DNA of 64,000 bases from Rutstroemia sp. NJR-2017a BVV2 (lineage: Eukaryota; Ascomycota; Leotiomycetes; Helotiales; Rutstroemiaceae), in contig NJPS01000022.1 of the NCBI GenBank assembly GCA_002946415.1, positions 1-64,000 on the forward strand, read 5' to 3'. Position 1 is the stretch's first letter. The number at the start of each line of letters is the position of its first letter. Both the position numbers and the translations under genes were made by a program. The notes below the pieces were generated by a model. The model saw nothing but the letters and a program-made list of their open reading frames with translations, made no database searches and had not been told where the DNA came from. Positions 1 through 11,244 of this stretch are shown in pieces.

Positions 1-212
1 ATGTACGGATTTCCAGGATTTCTAATAATCCACGGATTTCCGGATAGTGGCTGGATAATCCGCGGATAATCCGTTTTAGGCCGGAGCGGATTCTCTCTCA
101 AACGGATATCCAACGGAGCGAAAAACTAAGGGGCGCCCCTCCGCGGAGCGGAGCGGATCAGGATATCCGGACGGAGCGGATTATTTGTGCGCAGCCTAGC
201 TCTGCTAATAGA
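1..212. repeat. Motif-rich low-complexity segment
   Basis: The segment is built from repeated short words: GGATATCC, GGATAATCCG, CGGAGCGGA and variants, several of them palindromic or near-palindromic. No reading frame is supported. It runs into a 5S rRNA-derived fragment. It could be the end of a degraded mobile element or an expanded simple repeat; which of the two cannot be decided from a single copy at a window edge. Confidence 0.5.
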
Positions 213-248
213 CTGCTATACACAAGCCTTGAGTCGGTGGATTAGTAG
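213..248 (+). pseudogene. 5S rRNA gene fragment
   Basis: These 36 bases match positions 9790-9825 of the complete 5S rRNA gene in this window with only two mismatches. The match covers the central part of the molecule (loop B to helix IV side) and stops at ...ATTAGTAG. Neither 5S end is present, so this is a relic or a piece carried by a 5S-derived element. It matches the unusual isoform of this window rather than the textbook fungal 5S sequence as I remember it. Confidence 0.8.
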
Positions 249-653
249 GGGTTGATGATGCACCTGCATTCTCAACCCGCTCTAAGTGCAAGGCATAAGA
301 ATATTGACTTTATATTTTGTATTACTAGCGCTACTAGGCAACAGAAATCACGAAAACTCTCCCCTTTTACCCCTAGAATCCTTAAAATGCTCATATATTG
401 TAGTCCTGATTCTAGCCCTAACATCTTGCCCTAACTCCCCTCTCACCTACACTTCTCAATATTTGCACCATTGAGTAATAGGACATCCCATTCGTATTAA
501 CCCCCCCCCTTCCCCCCCCCCCAATTGACCAATGGGACGTATTTGCGAGTGGGCCAGACCAGATAAGCAGCGAATCAATGCAATGGCGCAGCTTTGGGTC
601 ACGTCGAGATTCTTTCCCATCAATATAGATATCCGGGATGTTTAAAATAGCAA
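249..653. other. Intergenic, no gene seen
   Basis: No supported gene. Two long C runs lie at about 501-522. This is the 3' flank of the minus-strand hydrolase gene. Confidence 0.6.
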
Positions 654-1816
654 TTACGAGGGTGCTTGGGTCTGAGGCAGCAAATTTATATACTGCAATA
701 TTTCCAACGCTTCTGCTTGTCGACGCTCTAATAAGGCTCTTTGTGTCGTAGCCCACTTCTTTTCTACCACAGGAGATGCGTTCCTACAGTAGCGGCAAAG
801 TATAGATGCCACCAATCGAAAGCCGGGTGATGTATTTTTCTCAAATTTGACCATTCCAGAGTGGTCGGATGCTATGCCAGCTCGTTCCGTATCGTCAAAG
901 ACGGGTGCTGCGCTTGCTTCTTCAACAATATACTCTTTTTTATATTTAAGGTCTGTCTTCTGCTGTTCCCAAAAGAAACAGATAGAGAAATTCTTCATCA
1001 GAGGGACAAAGTAGTCAGTAATGTTCTGCAAAGTTTCGGACTCCTCTCTCAGTGCTGAGACGAGTGCTGATTCGTTCTGGCCCACTTTTCGAGGGATTGT
1101 AAGGTTGGCGAGCCTTTGCAATGAAAGCAAGAGATTAGCTTGACTGGAGCCATTGTGAGGTGTTCCGAAGAAGAGTATTCCGTATGTACATGTGAAGATG
1201 GTATGGTAATGTGCAATTTTGTCGGAGCTCCTGGACATAGAGTAACTAAGAGCCTGGTGTGGTGAAAGTTAGCTGCTGCCATACGAAAGCCTCTTTTGAA
1301 GATCATGCTGCACATACCCGTTTGACAACGATGCCACCCAGGGAATGACAAAGAAAGATAATTGGTTTATCTGTTCGGCCCTCGAGCTGCAATATAGATG
1401 AGATTATGGTCATAACCTGCTAGTGAGGTTTGGATTTACTTACTTCTCGGTCAGCGTACAATTCTGCTATGAGCGTCTGTGCATGGTCGTGAATACGATT
1501 CTTCGATGGCTCTGCGCCAGTAAAAGAACTAATACTCGAATTGTATCCCCATACAAGAATTCGAGCGTTTTTGACGTATTTGGGAAGGAAATCTGGATGA
1601 GATAGCCAGCAAATCTTGCTTTCCTTTGCTGTCCAAGTCATTGTAGCATCTCCATTGAGCCCATGCACTGCCACAATACTATGTCATATCATATTCAATA
1701 ATTGTTTAAGACGAGTGAAGCTTGTGGGCATCTTACTCTACTTCTGAATCTTTGTCCGCTGGTCTATAGAGTTCTTTGATGCCAAATCTTTCGTCGAAGT
1801 GATTGTGTGATTTCAT
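654..1816 (-). CDS. Stand-alone SesB-like alpha/beta hydrolase (NLR effector-type domain)
   Basis: Four-exon model: 1816-1737, 1678-1444, 1386-1318, 1253-654; 327 aa, all junctions GT-AG and in frame. The N-terminus reads FGIKELYRPADKDSEVDIVA then VHGLNGD, the usual start of the alpha/beta-hydrolase (DUF676/SesB-like) domain found at the front of many fungal NLRs. The nucleophile elbow is CHSLGG with Ser about residue 120, followed by VVKRALSYS and the FFGTPH strand (His candidate). A lipase or esterase activity is the family expectation; the substrate is unknown. The protein ends about 30 residues past the hydrolase fold, so there is no NB-ARC and no repeats. Intron 1 has the same position and phase as intron 1 of the NLR at 4976-8643, which points to common ancestry. 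It may be a functional solo effector or a truncated NLR with an intact frame. Confidence 0.75.
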
Positions 1817-2520
1817 TGTGGAAATTGTAGAATTAGGTTTGTATCGAGATCTTAGGGGGCTAAAGTGTGTGTTTACTGGCTAGGCTACGTAAAGCTGTGC
1901 GATGGCTCAAGGTCGTTGGTTACCTGCAGGAGAGGGCTGTGCGTATCATGTTTCAAGGAAATGGTATGAGAAAACTGCGCCGCTCAGTAGGCTTACGCAC
2001 TGGGGGTCTCAACAATCTATGATTGACTGGCTAATAATATTTTAAAACTCCGGCTAATCTAAATATGATGCTTTAAGAGGGTGTGCAGTACTCCATAGAT
2101 TCATTTACCTCATGATGGAAGTTCACTGGTTTTCAAGCAGAACTTGAGCTACGGAAGGTTATGAGCTATACATTGTCAACTACATATCCAAAAGTATTAT
2201 GAATAACAAGATACTCTCATGCGAAGCATCAAGATGGTAATTTATCAACCTTCAAATGAAGACTGTATAACAGGGGGCTGATGGGCACATATTCTTGTCT
2301 GCTATCTGTGTATATGAAATTCACAAATTAGAATACAAGCTTACAAGTGTCCAATAGAGCTTTGCAAAATTAAATTCTCCCAACCACAATCTATTATTTT
2401 AAAGTATTCATCCCTCGCAGGTCCTAGATACACTAAAAGATTAATCAAATAAAGGATTTAGACTTATAACCAGCGTTGATCTCAACAATTCCTTAGATGT
2501 GCTCATTTCTTCTCAGTAAT
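1817..2520. other. Intergenic, AT-rich
   Basis: No gene seen. The stretch is AT-rich and holds the promoter side of the hydrolase gene and the 3' flank of the P450 gene. Confidence 0.6.
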
Positions 2521-4142
2521 CTATGGGGCCAAGGCGACGGTAGACTGCGAGAGTGAGACTCTACATCCATCGGCACTCGAGAGTACAAGTGTCAATCTTT
2601 GTCTCTCTTTCCCCACTGGCTCCACAATCTCGCCCTCAGGCAAGCAGATCTTGGGGAATGTCTGTAGTAATCGGACCGTGGTGTAATATATTTCCATCAG
2701 AGCGAAGTCTTCCCCAAGACATTGCCTTGGACCACCATGGAACGGGAAATATGCCCATCCAATGTGAGAAAGCTCGCCTGTCTCCCAGCGTTCAGGACGG
2801 AAACTGTCTGCATCTTCTCCGTACAAGTTCGTCATCCTTGCGTTTACGTATGGGGATATAACCACAAGCTCCCCCTTTCTCACCATTATTGGGCTTTTGC
2901 CCGTTGGACCGCCTCCTGTTGGAAGTATCGTGGTCTGAATAGCTTCACGGTTGTTCAAGGGGACTGGTGGATAGAGACGCAGGACTTCTTTCACAACGCA
3001 AGCGAGGAAGGGCATCTTTCTTAATTGTTCCCGCGTAGGTAGACCGTCTTCATTCATGATAGACCTAATCTCCTGGCGTAGACGCTTCATGACATTAGGA
3101 TGTCGAACAAGTAAACGACTAAATTGAATCAGAATCAATGTCTTGTTCCTGTGGTCTAGTTTGGTGTCACCTACAATGTCCATGATAGACAGCATGCCGT
3201 TGTATCACGACCAGCGAGCAATACGTTGAGTAATTGATCTCTAATCTCAGCATCTGTTCGTGAACCCTCCACTAACTGGTCTAAAAACCATGACGACTGA
3301 TCCCTAGCTGTGTTGCCTGTTTGCTGCTTTGACTGCTGTATATATCGCTCCACGAATCTGTGCACTTTTTGGCAAGCTCTTCGGAAACGTCTCGGGTTAT
3401 AGATGAAATGAAATGGTGTCAATCGAAATCGTTTTGCTAGGCCTTCTTGAGCAATATTGAAATTCTCTGCAAATTCTTTATTTTCAGCAGCCTGGTCAAC
3501 ACTTGCCCGCAAACTGTATACAGAGCGACCGAAGAGAAGAGCGGTTGTTGTGTCCAGCGTAAGATTGAAGAACAAAGGCTGAAGATCGACAGGCTTCTTG
3601 GTAAGAAGGCAAGATACAAGGTTGTCGACATGTTCGCGAAAATGGTCGAGATTTTGATATTGTACGCGCACGAACTGTTTCCTCAGCAACTCTCGAGAAT
3701 GTCTCCAGGCCTCGCCTTCTTGGGTAAAAATCCCTTTCCCAAGGAGAGGTGCAAAGACAGCAGGACGGGATCCAAAGCCATAATCTTTAAAGTTCGTTGA
3801 TAGAAGGGTCTCCACGTTCTGTGGATGTAGAACGTAAAAGGCGCGTGGTCCAATTAACAAGTGTTGGCAGCCACTGTTGCCGTCTTCATGATCATACTCC
3901 TTAGCGATCGAGCAGAGAAATTCCAAAAGGTGGCCATCTGCGTTAGCTCGCCATAATTCAGCGATTCTGTCAATGCCTAGCGGCCATCGCTTTGTTAGTT
4001 CAGGGGGCAGTTTCGTCCCGTGCCGCAGGCTTAAGGCTGCGTCAGCCTGGTTGTCGCGGACACCCCTGGACACTCTCCGATAAATTAGACGGGCAATGTA
4101 GACAAACGCAATGAAAGCACCGAGTTTTTGGACGAAAGTCAT
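2521..4142 (-). CDS. CYP52-like cytochrome P450 monooxygenase
   Basis: Two exons, 4142-3175 and 3118-2521, with a 56-bp intron; 521 aa, a normal P450 length. An N-terminal hydrophobic anchor (FIAFVYIARLIY) suggests ER membrane attachment. P450 signatures seen are the I-helix AGRDTT (about 310-315), the K-helix KEVLR, the PERW segment and the heme loop FHGGPRQCLG with Cys about 456. The segment LPTGGGPTGKSP, with the adjacent heme-region wording, resembles the CYP52/CYP539-type fatty-acid and alkane hydroxylases; the substrate is not shown by the sequence. It lies between the solo hydrolase (same strand) and the NLR (opposite strand). The intron sits at the same place and phase as the third intron of the related P450 at 45659-47676. 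Confidence 0.9.
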
Positions 4143-4975
4143 TATGGGATGTTTGGACTTCCAAGTGTACTTAAAAACAGAGTTAAAATAGTCACGGAAA
4201 TCCGGGCACTACGGGGTTCATGTATCCTCATTAAGCCAGGTGGTGGTAGAACAAGTTCCCAGGATGATAGGCTAGGCACAACGCCCGAGATGACCGGCCA
4301 TTATCGATTGGATGGGGAAATACGATGGCACGGATGGGGAGGTTTCAAATGCGGTACGGCAACGACATGGGTATATGGGTAGTGGACGATAATGAGGAGC
4401 TACTAAGCGCGCACATATTGGAGTAGATAACTAAGCATAATAAATTTGTTCGCAGATGATATCTTTGTACGGTAAGGTATTCGTGAGTATCATTAAGTAT
4501 ATATATACATAGGTACACTGATCAGTGATTTCGTAAGTACCGATACTACTCTCAGAAATATTATAAGGATCCAAGTATTCACTACAGTATATAAAATAAA
4601 GTAGGATATGTGGCTCGGAGGGGGTTTATTAAAAATTTTAATCATTAATCTTACAACTACATGGATGCAACGGCGAGCACGATTGATTGGCAGCAACTGG
4701 TTTCCAACAACGGGGTATGCATACACAAGCACCAATTTGGGGTCCCCGTGGGAGGCTGAGAGTCTGTCTCCTTGTAAGGTGTGCATCCTATCTCTACACC
4801 ACAGTATACTCTCAGTTTTGTGCATGACTATCGCGATCTTGATCCCCTCAGTGGAGATCCATTTGTTCAAGCCCACTTCTAAGAAAGTTCTCTGACAATA
4901 GAGCGTAATATACGTACGTATGCAATAAATTCTCCATCAGTATTATATGTTACGGATCAGACGCACTCCGGGATC
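4143..4975. other. Intergenic between divergent P450 and NLR genes
   Basis: No gene supported. It contains the promoters of the minus-strand P450 and the plus-strand NLR. An AT-rich patch lies at about 4480-4650. Confidence 0.6.
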
Positions 4976-7900
4976 ATGCCTCATGGTCTCTACTGTATCC
5001 ACGAACCAGAAATAGATGAGATCGCGCAAGAGGACCGTCATCGGCTTGTCGAGTATGTAAATTCTATTTATGAAGTGAATCAATACCCCCCTTCTGACGT
5101 TGTGTTTCTCAAGTATAGTTGCTGTGCATGGCCTAAACGAAAATTCAGATGAGGCTTGGACAGAACTTGGGACCGGGACAAACTGGCTTCGAGATCTACT
5201 CCCACAAAATATTCATGTGGCCCGAGTCTTAACTTACAGTTACGATGCAGCACCGTCAACATTCCTTGCAGACGAGCCTATCTCGAAGATTGAGAGATTT
5301 GCCAAAAGCTTAGTTTCGGAACTATACGCGGAAAGAGAACTTTCAGGTACTCGAAAGCGTGCTATCATTTTCGTCTGCCATGGGTTTGGTGGACTGATTG
5401 TCAAAAAAAGCCTGGCATTCTCATCAACACGCACAGCAGCTAAAGTCGAGCATCTTTGGGACCAGTTTATCTCGACTTTCGCAATTATATTCTTTGGAAC
5501 TCCACACGATCATACAATCAAATCACACTGGCTTGCTCTGGAAAAAGCTTCAACTTCAACCAACCACTTCAAAGTTCCTGGCCTTGATCGCCAGAAAAAC
5601 ATTGCTGGCGATAATGTCATATCTTTCGAGTCAATGACGGCGGAGTTTGCCCCGATCCTGAAACAATTCCGCCTTTTCTTCTTCTGGGAGGAGTCACGAA
5701 CTACTTTGGGAAATTACAAAGAATATTTGGTCGAGCCATCTTCGGCAGTTCTTAACATCGATAACACGGAAAAGGCCGGAATTCATGACACTCATATAAA
5801 CATGACGAAATATAAGTCTTGCACATCCTCGGGCTATCGCACTGTGATCGAGGCAATATCGAGATATTGCAACGAAGCACCGCCAATAATCTCTCGTCGA
5901 TGGATCCAAGCGACTATAGCGCTCAATCAGATGCGTGCTGGTGAAGCATACGAACTCGGAGGTATTACTTTTGATGTTTTTTCTGGGCTACCTTCCCAGC
6001 ATAGAGAAATTGAGATATCCGAGGTGACCGATGGCCACTTCTATCTGCCGCAAGATGCTCTCGAAAACTTTATCGGACGAGAGGACACGCTCGGTCGCTT
6101 GGGAAGGGTATTTTTCCCTGGAATTATTATGGGCAACGCCCCAAAGCGCAAATCCTTTGTGGTATTCGGAATGGGAGGCTCTGGCAAGACTCAATTTTGC
6201 TCAAAATTTGCTGAGAATTATCGAGGGCGGTATGATCTCATCGAAATTCTTTTGTGTTTTCTTCACAGGCTAACAATCGTGCAGATATGCGAGCGTGTTC
6301 ACTATTCATGCGGCTACCACCGACTCTATAACAGAATCTTTCTCAAAAATTGCGACATTAGGAGGGCTCGAACCCACTGAAAATGCAGGGCGACATTTCT
6401 TATCACAACTTAAGAGTACCTGGTTACTCATCATCGACAACGCTGATAATCCGTCGCTTAGACTTCAGGATTTATATCCGGCAGGAACAGAAGCACATAT
6501 CCTTATTACAACTAGAAATCCAGATTTTCGTCAAGAGGGGTCTTTAGGTTCTTTAGAATTGAATGGATTAAAGGAAACGGAGGCAATAGAGCTGCTTCTG
6601 ACCAAGGCAGATATTCCCAAACCGTGGGACTCCCCTATACTTGATAATGGCAAATTGATTGCAAAGACCCTAGGCTATCTTGCTCTTGCGCTCATACATG
6701 CTGGAAATTGCATATTTCGACGAGTTTGTGATCTGAGCAGCTATCTCGATCTCTACTCTGCAACAAGGAACATGCTGCGAAGAGGGCCGTCAACTACTAA
6801 CGTTGTTTCAGAAAGTGAATTGATGAAGGCTGTTTACTCTACCTTTGACGTATCCTTCAAAAGTCTCTTACATAACAGAACACAAGAGGCACAGGATGCA
6901 TCCGATTTGTTGAGAATCAGTTCCTTCTATCATTTTGAACAGATTCCAGTCGAAATATTCACGCGAGGCATTCTCAACCGGCGCAAAGTTATCGAAACAC
7001 CCTATACAGAAACACTAGGATCAAGATTTCTGAAATCGATCCAAGCTCGCTTGGAGCCACCCAAGGCACTACCAGGTTTTTTGAAAGATCGATATGACCA
7101 ATTGAATGTATATCGTATCAACTGGGCAGTCAGTGAATTACAATCTCACTCCTTGATCACTTTCAATGGAAGAGACCGGAAGACTTTCTCGTTACATCCT
7201 CTTGTCCACGCCTGGGCTAGGGATAGTCTTGAAAGCCGTGATAGGAGCGTATGGGCTTGTATCGCTCTCAATACGCTCATGGAGTCCATCATGTTACCAC
7301 CGGAGGGCAATAGCGAACGCGACAGTGACTTTCACAGAGATATTATACCGCACCTTAAATCGTGTTTATCAGTACACCCCAGACCACTTACGCACCAGGT
7401 CGAAGGGCGACTGAATACAATGACAGTGCAACTTGCGAGAATTTTTTCACAGACATGGCTAATCGTGATTGGCAATCAGATACGCAACGAAGCAAAATGT
7501 GGCTACGTTTTAGCAAGCCGGGGCGATTTCGAGCTATCAGCTAAGCATTTGGAGATTGTTAAAAATACATTAATACAATTATTGGGCCCTGGGGATGACA
7601 AATCGATGAAAGCCATGCTGGGATTATCGGGTGTGCTGTGGGGACTGGGCAGAATGGAAGAAGCAATTGCTCTCCAACGTCAAGTTGTAGATACTCAGAC
7701 AAAACTCCGGGGGATTAGACATGAGCAGACACTCCAGGCTATGGATAATCTGGGGAGATCTTACTGGCTGGATGGACGATATCATGAAGCACTTGATATA
7801 CAGGAAAGGACTGTGCATACGTCAAAAGAGGTTATGGGGCAAACACACAACCAAACACTTGCAGCTCTCGACAATTACGGCGTCATTTTAGGATCCTGGC

Positions 7901-8643
7901 ACAGATACAAGGAGAGCGTCGAAATACATCGTGAGGTTTTACAAAACCGGCAGGTCCAACTTGGGAAGACGCATCTTGAAACAATTACGACAGCATCGAA
8001 TCTTGCAATGGCATTGCTGGATCTCGGGTTCACCAGCGAAGCAAGATCGTTGATGATCGAAGTACACAAACAACGTCAATTGCAGCTTGGCAAGGAACAT
8101 CCCTGGACACTCTGGGCTCTATGCTGGCTAGCTAAAATCTACGTCAAGGCTGGTGAACTGCAACAAGCCGAAGAATTACTGATCTGGGGTATCGCCGCTG
8201 GAGAAAGAAGTCTTGGCAAAGACCATCTTGGAGTGCTTATGGGACAGGGAGAACTGGCTCGCGTTTATACATGCCAAGGCAGACTAGAAGAAGCAGAGAC
8301 TCTTCTTGTGGCTACAGTCAAAGGGCTGGAATTATCCCGTGGTATGCCTCATCCAGATTGCGTGTATGCCTTGTGGAAACTCGCACGGTTATATGAGCGA
8401 CAGGGCCAGCGTGAAAAATCCGAACGGACTTGTCAATTGGCTCTAGAACGAGCCGATCTAAGGCTCACAAGAGAGCATCCGATCGGCAAGAAAATAGAAC
8501 AAATGTTGCAGGACTTGAGATACCCCTCATCGAATGCCAAAATGCCAAAAGTGGACGGTAAAAACCACTCTGCTCCTACTGCCAGAATAAGGGAAACAGA
8601 GCTTCCTGGAACACTCACAGTCACTCGACATGCGACGTACTAG
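4976..8643 (+). CDS. NLR-type protein: alpha/beta hydrolase, NB-ARC, TPR repeats
   Basis: Three exons, 4976-5052, 5114-6229 and 6285-8643; 1183 aa. Domain order: SesB-like alpha/beta hydrolase (about 25-290), NB-ARC (about 335-680), and seven 42-residue TPR/kinesin-light-chain-like repeats (about 838-1130). The P-loop is GMGGSGKT (about 378-385), Walker B is WLLIIDNAD, and LITTRN fits the sensor strand. In fungi such proteins act in non-self recognition and regulated cell death: the repeats sense a ligand, the NB-ARC oligomerises and the N-terminal domain executes. Here the nucleophile elbow reads CHGFGG instead of CHSLGG (Gly about residue 116), so classical Ser hydrolase chemistry is not expected. 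The start in exon 1 is chosen because splicing GA^T restores VDIVAVHGLN, as in the solo paralogue. No frameshift or stop was seen. Confidence 0.88.
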
Positions 8644-9746
8644 ATAGTATATGGCACTGAAGACTTTGCATAGTTCATAAGATAGGACGATTCCAGCATT
8701 GTGATAGGTGTCTTCGCTTTCTCACGATTCGCTATCCTACATTTGCAGTAGCCAAGGTATTGAAGTGTTATCAGCAATACAGGACAGTACAACTTAGGAT
8801 TGACTGTCTAAAACGCCAAGCATAATCCTTATTTGAGAACGCGATAGCCTCACAACACGATTGGCGGGCGAGTTCATGAGTCGACAGTCGACAAAGGGGA
8901 TAAGAAATGAGTGTAGGAAAAGGAACAACTGAGGGAGACAAGCCAAGAGGAATGAGTGAAGAATCGAGTTTTAGAATAGTGAAGGTATATCAAGGATAGG
9001 AGGAAATGCGTATTTGTGAGGTTTTGCTGGGTGAGAGAATAAGAGAGAGCACTGAAGAGATGGAATTCAATAATGGCAAAATTAAAGTTGATGATTGATG
9101 ATGATTATGACGATCCTCAACTTCCAAAAGACAGAGGTCCACTGGATGTGATGTCCAAAATTCCTTTCCCTGCCGAGCACAAGGATTGATACCAATGAAG
9201 CCATGATCGTCTCGCATCAAGTTACACAAGTATAGAATTTGTAAATACCAAATACTAAGCATCACTGTTGCCTGGAATCCATTCGGGGATCCCGGAGAGC
9301 ATGTATGGTAGAGGTCCAGCCTTTTTTTTATTTGTCCAACAATCGTTATTCTATGCAAAACTTCTGGTCAACATTCTCTATACAAAATGTAATCTCACAC
9401 AAAGTCTTCTAGTCGGTAAGTCTTTGCCTTGAACAATTCAGTGTGGAAATCTGCCTTGTATCCCGCCTTCATATCAAGAATCTTCCCGTGCCCCGCGCCC
9501 CTCATCCCTTCTTCGGAACGGCTGCAGCCGGAGAACTAGGTTTAACCTCACGTCGTGTATCTAGTCCCCGCACTTTGCACAGCCATTTCAGCAGTGGCTT
9601 GTATCTATGTAGCAAGTAGATGATTCGGCTACCTAACTGTCGGGTTTCGAAAAATAAGCAACTATCGCCACATGATTCTTCCACCTTCAGCCCCATTGAA
9701 GAAACATATATTTTAGTATGTATACTCAAAGAAACGTTTTTCTGTC
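8644..9746. other. Intergenic, no gene seen
   Basis: No conserved frame. The longest open frame (8990-9358, minus) has no recognisable protein and no splice context. Confidence 0.55.
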
Positions 9747-9865
9747 ACATACGACCATAGATCAAGGAACATTGGGCATCCCGTCCGCTCTGCCATACAC
9801 AAGCCTTGAATCGGTGGATTAGTAGTTGGGTGGGTGACCACCAGCGAATCCCCACTGTTGTATGT
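9747..9865 (+). rRNA. 5S ribosomal RNA (divergent isoform)
   Basis: About 119 nt starting ACATACGACCATAG and ending CTGTTGTATGT, as in fungal 5S rRNA. The Pol III internal control region GTTGGGTGGGTGACCACC is intact. The central part differs from the common fungal sequence as I recall it (for example Neurospora), but the changes pair: GATCAAGG near 9760 can pair with CCTTGAATC near 9804 with the usual bulged A, so helix II is kept. This favours a functional minor isoform. It is a single dispersed copy, as is usual in Pezizomycotina, not an rDNA-linked one. Confidence 0.9.
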
Positions 9866-9879
9866 TTATTGTTTTGACA

Positions 9880-9886
9880 TTTTTTT
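9880..9886 (+). terminator. Pol III T-run terminator
   Basis: A run of seven T follows the 5S gene about 15 bases downstream, preceded by a weaker TTTATTGTTTT stretch. This matches RNA polymerase III termination. Confidence 0.7.
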
Positions 9887-10605
9887 CTCTCTCTGCTCAT
9901 CGCTCCATCGTGCTGCTGCCAGAAGATTCAGCTAAGCGTTTCTCGGGGAAGATAAGTGTTAAGCGGGGAGATAGGTTATAGGATCAAAAACATTGAGTGT
10001 ATCAAGGAAAGCATATATTGCCCTGAAGATAAGTTATATACGATCAAAGAATGATTTTATGATATACCGGCTAGAAGACAGACAGGAACTGGTATGGGAT
10101 GGCTTGATGGAACCAGAGTATTTATCAGAAACCAGTATAGCAATACATTGGAAGCTTCTTAATCCATATGCGAGAACCATACGTGCATAGTGATCCTTCA
10201 TTCTCTAAGCTTTTGCCCGAATATGATATGCCGAAGAAGATCAGGCTAGAGAGGCAGAGCTCAAATGTATACAGAATGATAAGAACCTCAGATTCTCCGC
10301 ATCAGAGAACATCTTTCCCGATTGAACTATAGAACACATTTTGAATACCTAGGTTCAACTTTACCTGCATGTTTCTTCTCCTGAATAAGAGCTCCTGTGC
10401 CGTAACAACCTCCAAACCCATCTCCCCCACCAGCCACAACCACCCCTCCGCCACACCATCCACACAAACCTATCAAACACCACCCCCAATACGCCTAGCC
10501 CACCCTAGCGCGCCCCACCCACCAAATTTTTTCTTCCGTACACCTACCTATAAAAGCCTCTCCTCCCTCTCCCTCCTCTTTTCCTCCTTACGTGCGGCGG
10601 TACGA
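9887..10605. other. Intergenic, no gene seen
   Basis: No supported gene. From about 10400 to 10600 the + strand becomes strongly C-rich (pyrimidine-biased), which creates spurious Pro-rich open frames. Confidence 0.55.
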
Positions 10606-10841
10606 TCAAACCCCAAAGTTGCTCAGGACATCCTTATCTGCAAAGATAAAAACCCATGATGTGAGTCAAATCACTCTCGAGCGTCAATCGTACCACAGAG
10701 AAAACCCAATTGCAACACGATTCCCTTCTTGCTGCTTCTCATCGCGGGTTCGACAGAACCCGGGCTGTGTCTGTCGGTTTGTCTGAAAGGGCCTGATGGA
10801 TAACGGTTGGTGGGTGAGGGGACGGGAGGGGAATTGGACAT
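10606..10841 (-). CDS. Small Pro/Ser-rich hypothetical protein
   Basis: Two-exon model 10841-10694 and 10637-10606, 59 aa, not recognised. The ATG sits in an A-rich context (AAAAGAAAAATGTCC), which is favourable in fungi. The 56-bp intron starts GTACGA and ends TTTGCAG with a TTTGACTCAC branch-like element. The protein begins MSNSPPVPSPTNRYPSG and ends KDVLSNFGV; there is no signal peptide or membrane segment. Without splicing the frame gives 56 aa. The model rests on start context and splice sites only. Confidence 0.4.
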
Positions 10842-11244
10842 TTTTTCTTTTATTGTTTGGAGGGTGATGGGGTGGAAGGGATCGATGTGCTGTTGTGTGA
10901 ATTTCCTCGTCATGAAGAAATGATACGCTCTTCGAATTGCGCTGGGTGTAGAGAAAGTTGCGCATGGCATTTACAGCTAGCCGACCAGGAATTACAATGA
11001 ATTAAATGATACTACCAATCGTCTTCCACAGCATCACACTCAGTGAAGTTGCAATTGCCAATAACTGAATGCGGAAATGAAGTAAATGATAATTGTCTCT
11101 CCATAATCTCATACCCTTATTCGTTAAACCACCAATGTAGAGAATACCATGAGCACATCTGCGAACGCCATCCATGCCTCGATATTGCTACCATGCCATT
11201 TGCACCGCTAATATCACCATCATAAAAGTCATATATCGTCATCC
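10842..11244. other. Intergenic, no gene seen
   Basis: Promoter side of the small gene on the left and 3' flank of the thioredoxin/PITH gene on the right. Nothing else recognised. Confidence 0.5.
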
